From Haliclystus octoradiatus (taxonomy: Eukaryota > Cnidaria > Staurozoa > Stauromedusae > Haliclystidae): a stretch of 64,000 nt of DNA. Where the stretch lies: contig OU744447.1 of the NCBI GenBank assembly GCA_916610825.1, positions 30,764,561-30,828,560 of the forward strand. Reading direction: 5' to 3'. The notes beneath the pieces were generated by a model. It was not told the origin of the DNA. It ran no database searches and saw nothing but the letters and a program-made list of their open reading frames with translations. A program made the position numbers and the translations under genes. Positions 32,976 through 43,560 of this stretch are shown here, piece after piece. Within the stretch, counting starts at the first letter, position 1. Each line of letters begins with the position of its first letter.

Positions 32976-35640
32976 AGAATTTTGATTGGGCTATTTGTAT
33001 CACGCGGCACCCTGTTATGTCAAAGTAACACTCATGAAAATAAAAATACGTTCATCTTTTATATGTTAATTCGGAGCACTAATATTATTTACGATTACAT
33101 TATTAACTGAAAATAGCCAAATAATTTGTAGATCAATTAAAATACGGAAAAATACGTTCAGTTTCTCCGAAAGGGGAGCTAGTTACAGAAAGTATTGAAA
33201 AACTGCTCGAGATACCAAACATTTCCTGATAGTCAAGACTGTTTCTCCGAAAACGGAGGCTGAGGATCATCTAACGGAACTAAAACCACCATCCCCTCTA
33301 TCCCTATTGTGTCATCTATGGTCTTTAAGCGGGTCTTTAAGATTATTAACAACTTCGTTGATTTACCATTTGACCTTTTATTCATTGAGCATTCATCAAA
33401 ATATCACTTTATGAGCTATTGAGTCTTTCATAAAAATCTAAATATATCGAGTAAAACAATAATAATTCCAATAGTTCTTTCCATAGCCGGAATTATACCA
33501 GTATGGAAGCATCTACCTGAGCAGGAATTATCTGTTGTATGTTTCTAATTTCATCACCTTTTCTATCGTCGCTATCAAGTAGATTCAAATTCATCCTGTA
33601 AATGTTTTTAGGTTTTAGTGTTTATCATTTATAATAATAGCAATAATACGGAAACCGTGTCGGTGACCAAATCACCATTGTTGTTAAACTCCTTTTCCGC
33701 AGCGCACTTTCCAAACCTCTTTCCAGACTATCCGATGTTTTGTTTTTACAGTTAAAAATGCTATAAATTGCTCATAAATTGTGATTAAAATTTCCAAAAT
33801 CACGTCATTTCGAAGGAAGTTGTGTGAAAAAAACTGTGTTGCCTTTGTGTATCCTTTCATGCCTATAGCATCATCACGAATTTTAGAGCACGCTTCATAT
33901 TAATGGCTTCCAATATTTTGCAAAAGTATTCCAATATGCCTAGAAGGAGAAGTGGTCCAACAATACTCCATTTTACATCACACACAGAAGACACAATTCT
34001 CGGTGAGTCTTTTACAATAATGCTTCATGTAAAGTCTTTCGAAGTCACTTTACCGTGGTTTTTACCCTGTTGCATGAGGGCTTGCAGGACTCTGAATCCT
34101 TTGGTGGCAATTGTTACTTTTAGTTTTCATTAGTGTCATAATCCCTGATAGCCTGCTTTGTTATCATCGTTGGCAGAAGATATTACTGTGTCACTGTATA
34201 GCCAACAGCTTGCTTTTTTATGAACTGCTCTTCATTGGAAGAAAGGATTTACTGTGTCATCGTTGTATGTCAACAGTTCTGTTATCCACACTGCACACAG
34301 AGAGATTTGACCCATAACAAATAAACAAATTCAAAGAATTAGTATTGTACTTTTCAGTCGTCAAGCAGTGGTAAGTTGTACAAATACAAAATTGGAGTTG
34401 TAATTTAGCTGCCTTCTATCGTTTTATAGAAATGTACATTTTTGATGAGGCATACATTGACAGCGTCAAAACATTGTTTACGTTAATGATCAATATAGGA
34501 GGTAGGTGAATGATGACCATAATAGACATATGTCCTATCTGTGAGAAGTTGGCTAAGTTAATAGAATATTGGAGTTTGGTCTTTCATCTTTGTAATTTAC
34601 TGTATAAAATTTCAGAAATCACCTGTTGTTATTCCCATTCAGTGATTGATGCTGAAATTCACTCAGCCGATACAGCAATAATATTTACATACCAATGCCT
34701 TTCATTGTGAAAACCAGTTCATTAACTGGTTACCTAACATATAATCCATATTTATTTCATTTGAACTATGTAGTCAACATAAAATTTACTTATACATAAC
34801 CCATATTTATTTGATTTGAAATATATAGTACAATAGAGTATCAATTATCTCCTTTTTACTATGCTTTACATGTATGTAAGGATTAATTATCAGTGTTGTT
34901 CTGCATTTTTAATTCCTTTTCATGACTTTTGTTTGATTGTTTCATTGACATTCTCTTTGACAAGATTTACTGCAGGCTGCTAACGGGAGCGAAGCGACCT
35001 CTTTGAGGAAACCGATGGCTGACTGGCCACGAGCGCAGGCCGCAAGCCGAAGGCTTGTAACCTATAAATGCATGTTGTAAAATGGTTTAATTTTGTTATC
35101 TGAAATAATTTTAATGACAGTACTGAATCTAAACTGTTTAAAAATACATTTGTAAAATGAACCTCATAACGCTTCTTGTTCTAAAACGTTTTCAAGAATG
35201 GTAGTCTACAAGTTCTTAATTATAAAATGCAACCTAAATAGAGGCCAGCAATGCAAACCCATTACCGATGATCGATAGCAATGCACGATGATCGGGTTTA
35301 CCGCATTCCCGTATGGAGAGTACAGGACTCCGAAAGGACTCTGACTTTCGTTTTACATGTAGCAATCAAAACGTAGAATGTTGGCCAAATATCACGGTCA
35401 AACTCTCTTGTGGTAAATGATTTCGTTCCTTTTGTGGTTTCAAAAAGTGGGACACGACATTCTCCAAAATACAATGTTCAAGATCAGTTTTGACGTAGAA
35501 AGAGTCATGCTGTGCATAAACCCAACAGTGGCATACACGGAGAGAAAAAAAAGGCAAGACATGGGCGATATATTACACTTTAACTAAACATTTAAATATT
35601 CCTACATTGTGATTGAAAACGAGATCAAATATATTTTCTC
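32976..35640. other. Intergenic: partial repeat A and a GC-rich islet
   Basis: About 33165-33270 resembles family A (GCTAGTTAC, AAGTATTGAAAAACTG, GAAAACGGAGGCTGAG). At 34190-34280 two phrases built on TACTGTGTCA...CAACAG are repeated. 34975-35060 is conspicuously GC-rich (GGGAGCGAAGCGACC; CAAGCCGAAGGCTTG hairpin) but matches no RNA gene that I recognise. No coding region is supported. Confidence 0.45.
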
Positions 35641-35689
35641 GAAAAATTAAAGTTTCTTAATTTGAATTCTGTATATCGTTTCTTGAGAG

Positions 35690-36500
35690 ATATTTAGTAT
35701 AGAAAGGTGTAAAGGTACAGAAATACGCTATTGATACACAATATTGAAAAATCGAGTATTATTACTTAGTTAAATTGTGTTCATTTATGATGTGACTTCG
35801 TAATGATAGATTTCAGATAGAAAAGAAAATAATGCTACATATTAGTCACGAATTCAATCAGATCTCAACAGTTGAAAGTACCAAGTTCATATTTGATGTC
35901 AATTTTTGAATTAAAATTTTGCTGAAACTGTTTCTCAAGACTTAATCATAACGCTATTAATAATATTAATGATATGAATTAGTTTTAAATCAATCATTCA
36001 AATTAATCTTCACTAAGATTTTAGAAAATTTTAGACTAGTACATTTTCATTATCGTAGTGTTTTATCTCAAACAGAATACTAATATTTATACGAATATTA
36101 ATACTTGTTTGTTATTCCAATAATTCATTGATATAATGAATGCTCTCTTCTTCTTTATTATTTAATCAATAAAGCTATCTTTTTTATCCAAGAAAAATCC
36201 CTAATTTCCTATAAATGAAATTTCCGTTACTAACTTAACACATAAAACTAATCCCAATTATCAATAGTGATCTTACCTCTAAGCAAATAATTCAAGTTAG
36301 TAATGTTGATCCCACTCAGTATATCTAATATTCATCAGATGACCTATACTTGATCATCAATCGGACAAAAGTGATAGCTCAATTCAATTATATCAGAAAA
36401 TAGAATGTCTTTAATAATATTAGGATATAATTACAGGTGACAGGTAGGAATGTCATGACAACAGAAAGCAAAAAATCAACGTCACGAAGCGAATTTTTCT
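35690..36500 (+). repeat. Gypsy-related end sequence, opposite orientation
   Basis: 35697-35882 matches the reverse complement of 10167-10340 (shared ACGCTATTGA-type block, GATGTGACTTCGTAA, ATTAGTCACGAATT and CAGATCTCAACAGTTGAAAG). 36140-36490 matches the reverse complement of about 5696-6030 (TGCTTTCTGTTGTCATGACA, TATAATTGAAT, ATAGCTTTATTGATT). It therefore joins the two ends of the gypsy element at 5690-10340 without its coding part: an internally deleted derivative or a long solo LTR. Confidence 0.65.
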
Positions 36501-37153
36501 GAATCTGATGTTACTACTTTGTTTAAGGATATATTACAGAAAATTAATTTTAATAAATGCATGCCTCCTACATAGAATACTATAGGAATTTTTTTGGCTT
36601 CTTATCTTTATTTGCTTTCGATGATTTCGTCTGCGTGGGTTTGATATTGAGATTGAACAGAACTATTAGTAGACAAAAGCCAAAGAATAAAATTCAACAG
36701 ATATTTAGTAAAAAGCCGCATTTATCTTCATATATTTACACAATTAACAACCTGATGCACAAATATAGCTAGCATGTTGTGATTAGTAAAAGCTTGACAA
36801 TGAATTCTCATATACTAAAGCGACATTTACAACAACAATATTAGCTATTTATGAGACTCATGTGGTGAATTTTAAGCATTCTTTTCAAATAGTGCTCTGA
36901 CCCTGACGCTCTTGAAAATTTTGGTAACAAATCGAGTTTGTCCTCATTTCAGAGTAGAAATAAAAATGAAGTATCGAACCAGTTTGATAGTGAGGTTGCG
37001 AATTATCAAACCGAGGGCTATATTATCTATCGAAGCCAATGCTGAACAGCTGTGTGCATTTTTTTTATTTCGTCTCTTACTAAAATGAACATTTCCAGAT
37101 CGTTTCAAATTATCGATACGAATTTAAACTATAATACCAATAGCTTTTTTTTT
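36501..37153. other. Intergenic, no gene recognised
   Basis: AT-rich; a 71-codon plus frame at 36557-36772 has no recognisable motif. Confidence 0.45.
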
Positions 37154-37448
37154 TTTTGAGACAAATGACAGCGATAAAAGAGACATAATTTAGCAACGTT
37201 TCGTTATCTTCTTAATAACATCGTCAGGCGAGTGTTAAATCTGTTAAATCCCGGCTCTTTGTTTGATCACTGACATTCTTCCGTATCGATGTCTGTGAAT
37301 TTAACGCTCTATTAGAATTATGTTAATTAGTTTTCTCTATATATTTTATGAAATTTTCAATATCACTCACTCGCCTGACGATGTTATTAAGAAGATAACG
37401 AAACGTTGCTAAATTATGTCTCTTTTATCGCTGTCATTTGTCTCAAAA
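37154..37448. mobile_element. Foldback element with 81-bp terminal inverted repeats
   Basis: Left arm 37154-37234 and right arm 37368-37448 are reverse complements over 81 bp, apparently perfectly (for example AGCAACGTTTCGTTATCTTC and its complement). The 133-bp centre is unrelated and non-coding. Long TIRs with a small centre fit a foldback/MITE DNA transposon. The left end sits in a poly-T run. Confidence 0.9.
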
Positions 37449-38284
37449 TTAATAAGTAAAAATTTATTAATCAGAATACCAATAGCGATAATAATAATGT
37501 AAGAATGTAAGATTGAACTAGACTGAATAAGAAGAAAAGATTCGTAGAAGTTTGAATTTCCCCGATATTTTTACCCCTTACAAATATGCAACAATCTGCC
37601 ACACCATCTCCATTCAACGATATTTTATATCTGGATCATATACGGCCTATAGTAGAGACATCGTATGTGCTGTTTCATAAAAGCTTCATAATTTGACAGG
37701 TAACGGATTAGAGAAAAATAAGAATCGACCACAAAAGTTGAGAAAAACCTAATTGATTGATTGATTTTTTTCTACAACTCGTTTGTCTTTTCATAATCAT
37801 TGAACAATTACACACATCAACACATCGTTGATATTAAAATTCACAATACTGAAGAAATAATTAGCCAATAATGCTTTATTACAATCTCTATATTAATAAT
37901 ACTAATAACAGCAGTGATAAACTATAATACTAGTATTAATAATGGTATACATTTAATGATTATTTATGATAACAACTATGACAGTAGCAGCTACAAACAC
38001 AGTAACAGTGCAACAACAACGACGACAGTAGCAACAGAAAAAAAATTATATAATTTAATGAGAAATTGTGCACTTATAAGAAACATTTGAATAAAGATTC
38101 TCTTTGTAAAAAGAATTTGCTATAGATATGCTTCATAATAGAATATCGAAATGAGGGTTAATGTATTTCATCTCATCAGTATTATCCTTGCTAATTTAAT
38201 CCAAAGTCGGTGTTTTTTGTGACCGACGGAATTAATAAGCAAAAATTTTATTTTTGGGGAGGATAATCGTTGTAGGGTGGGCAT

Positions 38285-38389
38285 ATAATCTATGCTGCTG
38301 TGGTGACTGGTAGAATCTAAATCAAACTTCACCTTACAGGTAAGTCTCGTTTAATTTCCAATTCTACCATTCACCGCAGCATAGATTAT
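38285..38389. repeat. Short foldback repeat family C, copy 1
   Basis: About 105 bp. Arms ATAATCTATGCTGCTGTGGT and the complementary ACCGCAGCATAGATTAT (with mismatches) bracket a centre containing CTTACAGGTAAG, itself a short palindrome. It recurs within unit 2 at 43456-43560, as a diverged full copy at 52872-52977, and as halves at 52630-52702 and 56424-56480. Confidence 0.8.
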
Positions 38390-39446
38390 CTGAGATTTTA
38401 AAGCAACGAGGACACAAGAAACACAATGTAAAATGTCCACACAAAAATCAATAAAAATCGATTTTAACTTCAATAAGTTTATGAAAAACTGTAAGATATG
38501 TTTCAAATTAATAAATATGAAACAAAACTATTGTATAATAGACATGATATGATAAGATATGTAGTTAACTTCCATTAATAATTGCCTCTGCAAATGTGGT
38601 ATCAATAGTAATTGGCTTGTTGTAAAATTTTCTAAATGTACAATCATTACTCCATGACGCTGCTTTAAGAATAGATGACAGTGGTGCATTAGTTGACAAA
38701 GCTTTACTAGTAGATGCAGATCTAGTGCTATGTGGTTTAAACAGATCACAATTAATACCAGCTAAAAAATACGATTAAATTAGCTAATTTTATCCTCAAA
38801 AAATTTTCCTTGCTAAAAAATTATCAAAATTTAGATCTGACATTAATCCCAAGTAAATAAACCCCGTTAGTTTCAAGCTATTTCGAAGGACACGTGTCTA
38901 CTAATTAAGATTTGAGAAGTACCGCGGTCACACAGAATATGTAACTAATATTTGTCGTGTAACTAGACTAGTCACAAAGGAACACTCGCACCGCCTGACG
39001 TTTGTGTTAATCCGCAATATCAGATTCATCGCGCTTAATGACGCTATGAGAAATTATTTCGACTGAGCGTTTCAATAGATTTTATTCTGCTCCTGAAATC
39101 ACAAATTGCATCTTTTTACGTAATTCGCAAGTTTATATGTTTGTTCATGGCTCAGCCTTGTCAGAATTTTTCTTACGTGATTTCTTGTAGCTATATCACC
39201 TCAAAGATAACGTCGCGTGATCAGCCCACTCTCAAGTCTGTTAGACAAACCGCACGACTTGTGACTTTGTCGTCATAAAGCTACATCCAATCCCTTTTTT
39301 TAGCGATATTTGGGTCAAAACACCACTTTGAAGGCGTTTTTCACCAAGAAATAATTTCAAGATCGAAAAAAATTATGCCATTGTTTTTGTTCACGTCGGG
39401 TTCTACTACATATGTAAAGATAGTCTGGGGGTTTATTCCCACTTTA

Positions 39447-39483
39447 AAGTTTCACGCCTAATGATCGCTTAGGCGTGAAACTT
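39447..39483. repeat. Perfect 15-bp hairpin
   Basis: AAGTTTCACGCCTAA, a 7-nt loop, then TTAGGCGTGAAACTT. Repeated at 44618-44654 in unit 2. It has no U-tract and no known regulatory match; it may be a remnant of a small transposon. Confidence 0.6.
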
Positions 39484-39847
39484 GCGTGCGTGTCTAATTT
39501 TTGACTATTTTCAACTATAAATAATAAGATTATATATAATGCGGTGTAAGTTGTTTTACTGATTGAACATAGGGCTCAATGCTATACAGCAGAGCTTTAA
39601 ATAATATATAAGATTTGAAGTCAAATCTCAGACAATCATGTTTGCTACTTGAAGTTTCACTCCAAGGCGATCATCATATAATCTATTCAATGAAAATCAT
39701 ACACTATACTTTCAGGATATATACTATCTAGTGCTATAATATTTAATTACGTTATTGTTTACATTTTACAAATGACGGATATTTATTGTTAGTGGTATGT
39801 ATGTGTAATGTATTTATACTCGTCCGGGTGGTTATCACGTGATCGGA

Positions 39848-39880
39848 CCCTAACCTTAGCCCTAACCCTAACCCTAACCA
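39848..39880 (+). repeat. Short telomere-like CCCTAA stretch
   Basis: About five CCCTAA-type hexamers, one imperfect (CCTTAG), flanked by CACGTGA on both sides. Repeated at about 45019-45051 in unit 2. The hexamer equals the animal telomere repeat, but the run is too short to be a telomere. Confidence 0.75.
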
Positions 39881-41396
39881 CGTGACCCAAGCCACATGAT
39901 TGAGTGAAACACGTCACTGGAATATGGGTTACAGTTATGGAATGTGGGTTATGCGTTACGAAATATTTTTAAGCTGATGTGGTATTTCTCCGTGAGGCAG
40001 AGATCGCATGTTTTTGTTTTGTTGCTGTATGGCTTGGCAGTTGAGAGGATTTACCATTTGATGTTGTATTCTTCGTAGTTTTCTTTTAAGTGCCATATAT
40101 ATCTTGAAAGCTCTGTAGAATTGATGCCTTTGTGTTTCTGAATGAGTGCGCGTATTGATTGTAGCGTGTCTTGAATGTGTTTTCAGTTAGGCCGATTTAA
40201 TTTAGCCCCTCTTGGTCTTCATTTGCTTTGACTGTAGCATTATATACAATGCTCTCTTTGAGGCAGTTGTTGTTCATTGGGCATAATTCTTTTTTCGGCA
40301 ATTACATAGTTGATTGAGTTCGGTGTTTTCTTGTTGTTGGTTGTTCATTATTTTGTTGTTGTGGCTCTTTATTATCGTCTTCATGTTTTTTTTGTACAGC
40401 TGTAGCGGATTTTTACTGTGTTGAGGTTGAATATTTTGTGGAAGGAATGCGTTTTTGGAAAGTGTTTCTTGATTAGATTTAAAAATATTTCCGATGTAAG
40501 TCTTTACAATTTTGTTATAGGGTTGTTGAACCATATTACTTGCCTTCCTCTGTTCTTTTTACACCTGTCCACACCTGTTAGGTGTTCGTGCTGTGTAAGA
40601 TAGATTACCTTTGTGTCCGCTTGACGTTAAAGCTGTCTCGTATTGATCCTCTGATTTACTGAATATTTCTGCATTATTTGAGAGGTCTGACAGTCTTTTG
40701 TTGTATGGCTGTTGGGAATTGGTTGCTTTATGATGCTTGGTTGATGGTTGATATGGTGTTTATGTACAAAAGTTTGCGAGGGTCTCCTCGTGGATGGGCC
40801 AAATCAATCATGACCACTCAATGAAATCGCACGGGCTCTTTCAAATCACACGGCCTTTTATTTGAAGCTGCAAGTTCACGGCTTTTGGTATTTTGAACGT
40901 GCGAAGAATGAGAAGCTATTGAATGATTCAAATGCATGATTTATTTGTCATTTACGTGAACGTTTTAATGGGGTTTTATTTCCTTATGAAGGGTTTAATT
41001 TACCAACCTGATCGGAACATAGCAAATTGTAACGAGGATTGACTTAATTCATAGTCTTAAACTGTAAAGTGGAGTTATCATTTGAAACCTTTTCAAGAAA
41101 TTAAAAGTTTGAAACCAAAAAAAGAATTACAAATATTTTCAAAGCATGTTGTGTTTCTTATTAAAATAACATTTTATCAACAGTTTCCACTGTGATGCCT
41201 GTCACAATGTTTTGTATTTGAATAAAGACGCTTATAGTAAATCAATGCTGTTCTGCTGAACCTTTTATTTATGTTATGTTTTGTTATGTGAAGACTTATT
41301 GAATTAAAGCTTTTTCACAGGGTCCCAATGAGTCCCTCGATAATTATTTAACTAACGATATTCCCAAATCTAAATCGGCTCACAATATACCCAGCA

Positions 41397-41698
41397 TGTC
41401 GCAGAATGCAAAACCATTCTCATTGTTTAGATATTTCTTATTGTTTGTTAATGTTATTGTTGTTTCTTTGTTATGTAATTTGAATACAATATATATAAAC
41501 AGGATGACTTTTGAGGGGCGTGTTTAGAGTGAGTTAGTAAAGAGAATAAGAGTTAGAAGTTAAAACTAAATTAGAAGAATTATGAAACGTTGAATTTATG
41601 TATGAATAAAGAACATGCAGACACATTGTAGCGGCCTCATGATTTTGGAGTCAGATTATGATTATTATTATTACATATAAAGAATTAAATTCACTACA
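41397..41698 (+). repeat. BEL/Pao LTR, duplicated copy
   Basis: 302 bp, starts TGTCGCAGAATGC and ends TTCACTACA; preceded by CAGCA. It matches 46568-46869 at every position I compared, and the 3' LTR at 52286-52584 with about a dozen differences. It drives the truncated gag at 41717. Confidence 0.9.
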
Positions 41699-41716
41699 AG
41701 TGGTGACCTCGACGTG

Positions 41717-43036
41717 ATGGAAATTAACTTTGAAAGATTGAAAGCTTCACACGCTGGACATCGTTCAGATACATTAAAAAAGTTGAAAGTTGCTGGAGAG
41801 ATACTACAAAAAGACATAAGAGATCTAACTTACAGAGAAGTAATTAGCATCATCGACAAACTAACCCGAAAAAATAAGATATTGAATGAAATTCAAAATG
41901 AAATGATGCCCACGATAACTGATGAGGACGAATTATTGAAAGAAATTGAAAGATCCCAATTATATGAAACTGACATAAATGATATTATTGACGATTTGAC
42001 TGCCATTTCAAAAGTCATTGAGAGGCAAGAGAAATTGGATGTAAAATGTAGAAGATCTGACGAAACACAATTAGCACAATTACAGCTACAACATCAACAA
42101 CTTGAGCTGGAAAAAGAACGATTGCAATTAGGAAAACAACGTTATTCTGCAGAAGGAAAAACATCCAGCATTAAATTACCAAAACTAGATTTCCCAACAT
42201 TTGATGGACCTATTTTGAAATGGCAAAGATTTTGGGATTATTTTGAATCTGCTGTAGATAGTAACAAAAAACTTTCTAATGTTGAAAAATTTAATTATCT
42301 GAAAAGTCTAACAACCCTGAAAGCAAAATTAGCTATTGATGGATTACAGCTCACAAATGAAAACTATTCAGTTTCTGTAGAATTATTAAAGGAAAGGTTT
42401 GGTAAAACTTCAAGGATAATTTATGGCCTTGTAAACGCCATTAACAAAACATCTCCAGCATCAAGCAGTTACAGTGATCATAGAAGAATGTTTGACACTT
42501 TCGAAAAACATTTAAGAAGCCTAGAGGCATTGCTAGAAAATGTTGACCATGCAACCTACACTGTTTTGCTGATGAAAAAAATCCCACCTAATCTAATGAT
42601 GCAATTTTCTATACAAAAGCAAGAAAAAGAATGGACAACTGGAAGTTTAAGGAAGGCCTTATCCATTTATATTTCAACATCAGAAGATATTGCCCAACAA
42701 GATTACAACATGATGTCTACAGCTGATGAATCTCTTACACCATCATTTACAAATTTACAATTAAACAGTACCGCAGAAATGCTATTTGTAAAAGAAAGAA
42801 ACAGGAATTTGTTTCAGAAACAGTTCATTTTTTGCAGAAAAAATGATCATTTCTCGGATGATTGCAGGCAATATTCCACAAATAAAGAAAGGAAGGATCA
42901 AATTAATGGAAGATGTTTTATTTGTTTATCAAAAGATCATATTACACACATCAACAGCTTACACACGTTGATATTAAAATTCACAATAATGAAGAAAAAA
43001 TTAGCCAATAATGCTTCATTACAATCTCTATATTAA
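41717..43036 (+). pseudogene. BEL/Pao gag, truncated by the duplication junction
   Basis: ATG at 41717 follows GTG. The first about 410 codons equal the gag of unit 2. The frame then crosses the junction at 42940 and ends in about 30 unrelated residues from the duplicated flank. It has the full DUF1759-type core but lacks the later knuckles, protease and all of Pol. If transcribed from the LTR at 41397 it would give an isolated Gag-like protein with an intact core. Confidence 0.9.
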
Positions 43037-43455
43037 TAATACTAATAACAGCAGTGATAAACTATAATACTAGTATTAATAATGGTATACATTAAATGAT
43101 CATTAAATTACATTAAATTACATTAAATGATAATTTATGATAACAACTATGACAGTAGCAGCTACAAACACAGTAACAGTGCAACAACAACGACGACAGT
43201 AGCAACAGAAAAAAAATTATATAATTTAATGAGAAATTGTGCACTTATAAGAAACATTTGAATAAAGATTCTCTTTGTAAAAAGAATTTGCTATAGATAT
43301 GCTTCATAATAGAATATCGAAATGAGGGTTAATGTATTTCATCTCATCAGTATTATCCTTGCTAATTTAATCCAAAGTCGGTGTTTTTTGTGACCGACGG
43401 AATTAATAAGCAAAAATTTTATTTTTGGGGAGGATAATCGTTGTAGGGTGGGCAT

Positions 43456-43560
43456 ATAATCTATGCTGCTGTGGTGACTGGTAGAATCTAAATCAAACTT
43501 CACCTTACAGGTAAGTCTCGTTTAATTTCCAATTCTACCATTCACCGCAGCATAGATTAT
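43456..43560. repeat. Short foldback repeat family C, copy in unit 2
   Basis: Duplicate of 38285-38389 carried by the 5.1-kb tandem duplication; same arms and centre. Confidence 0.85.

Larger units (their letters stand above)
37807..42939 (+). repeat. Large tandem duplication, unit 1
   Basis: 37807-42939 recurs at 42941-48110. The offset is 5134 bp at the junction, then 5140, then 5171 after a 31-bp insertion in copy 2 (about 43095-43135). The unit contains non-coding flank, the BEL 5' LTR and about 410 codons of gag. Copies differ at only a handful of bases. Copy 1 ends inside a gag zinc-knuckle region, and the join repeats ATTACACACATCAACA, the first bases of the unit. Confidence 0.95.

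Noticed and set aside
38285..38389. Hammerhead-type ribozyme in the foldback repeat
   Set aside because: The required CUGANGA and GAAA core elements are not present in the right places on either strand.
38528..38749. 73-codon minus frame identical at 43699-43920
   Set aside because: Same reason: copied passively by the tandem duplication, with no motif.
40274..40534. 86-codon minus-strand frame duplicated at 45445-45705
   Set aside because: Its repetition is explained by the 5.1-kb tandem duplication, not by coding conservation; the sequence is Asn/Lys/Gln-rich without a domain.
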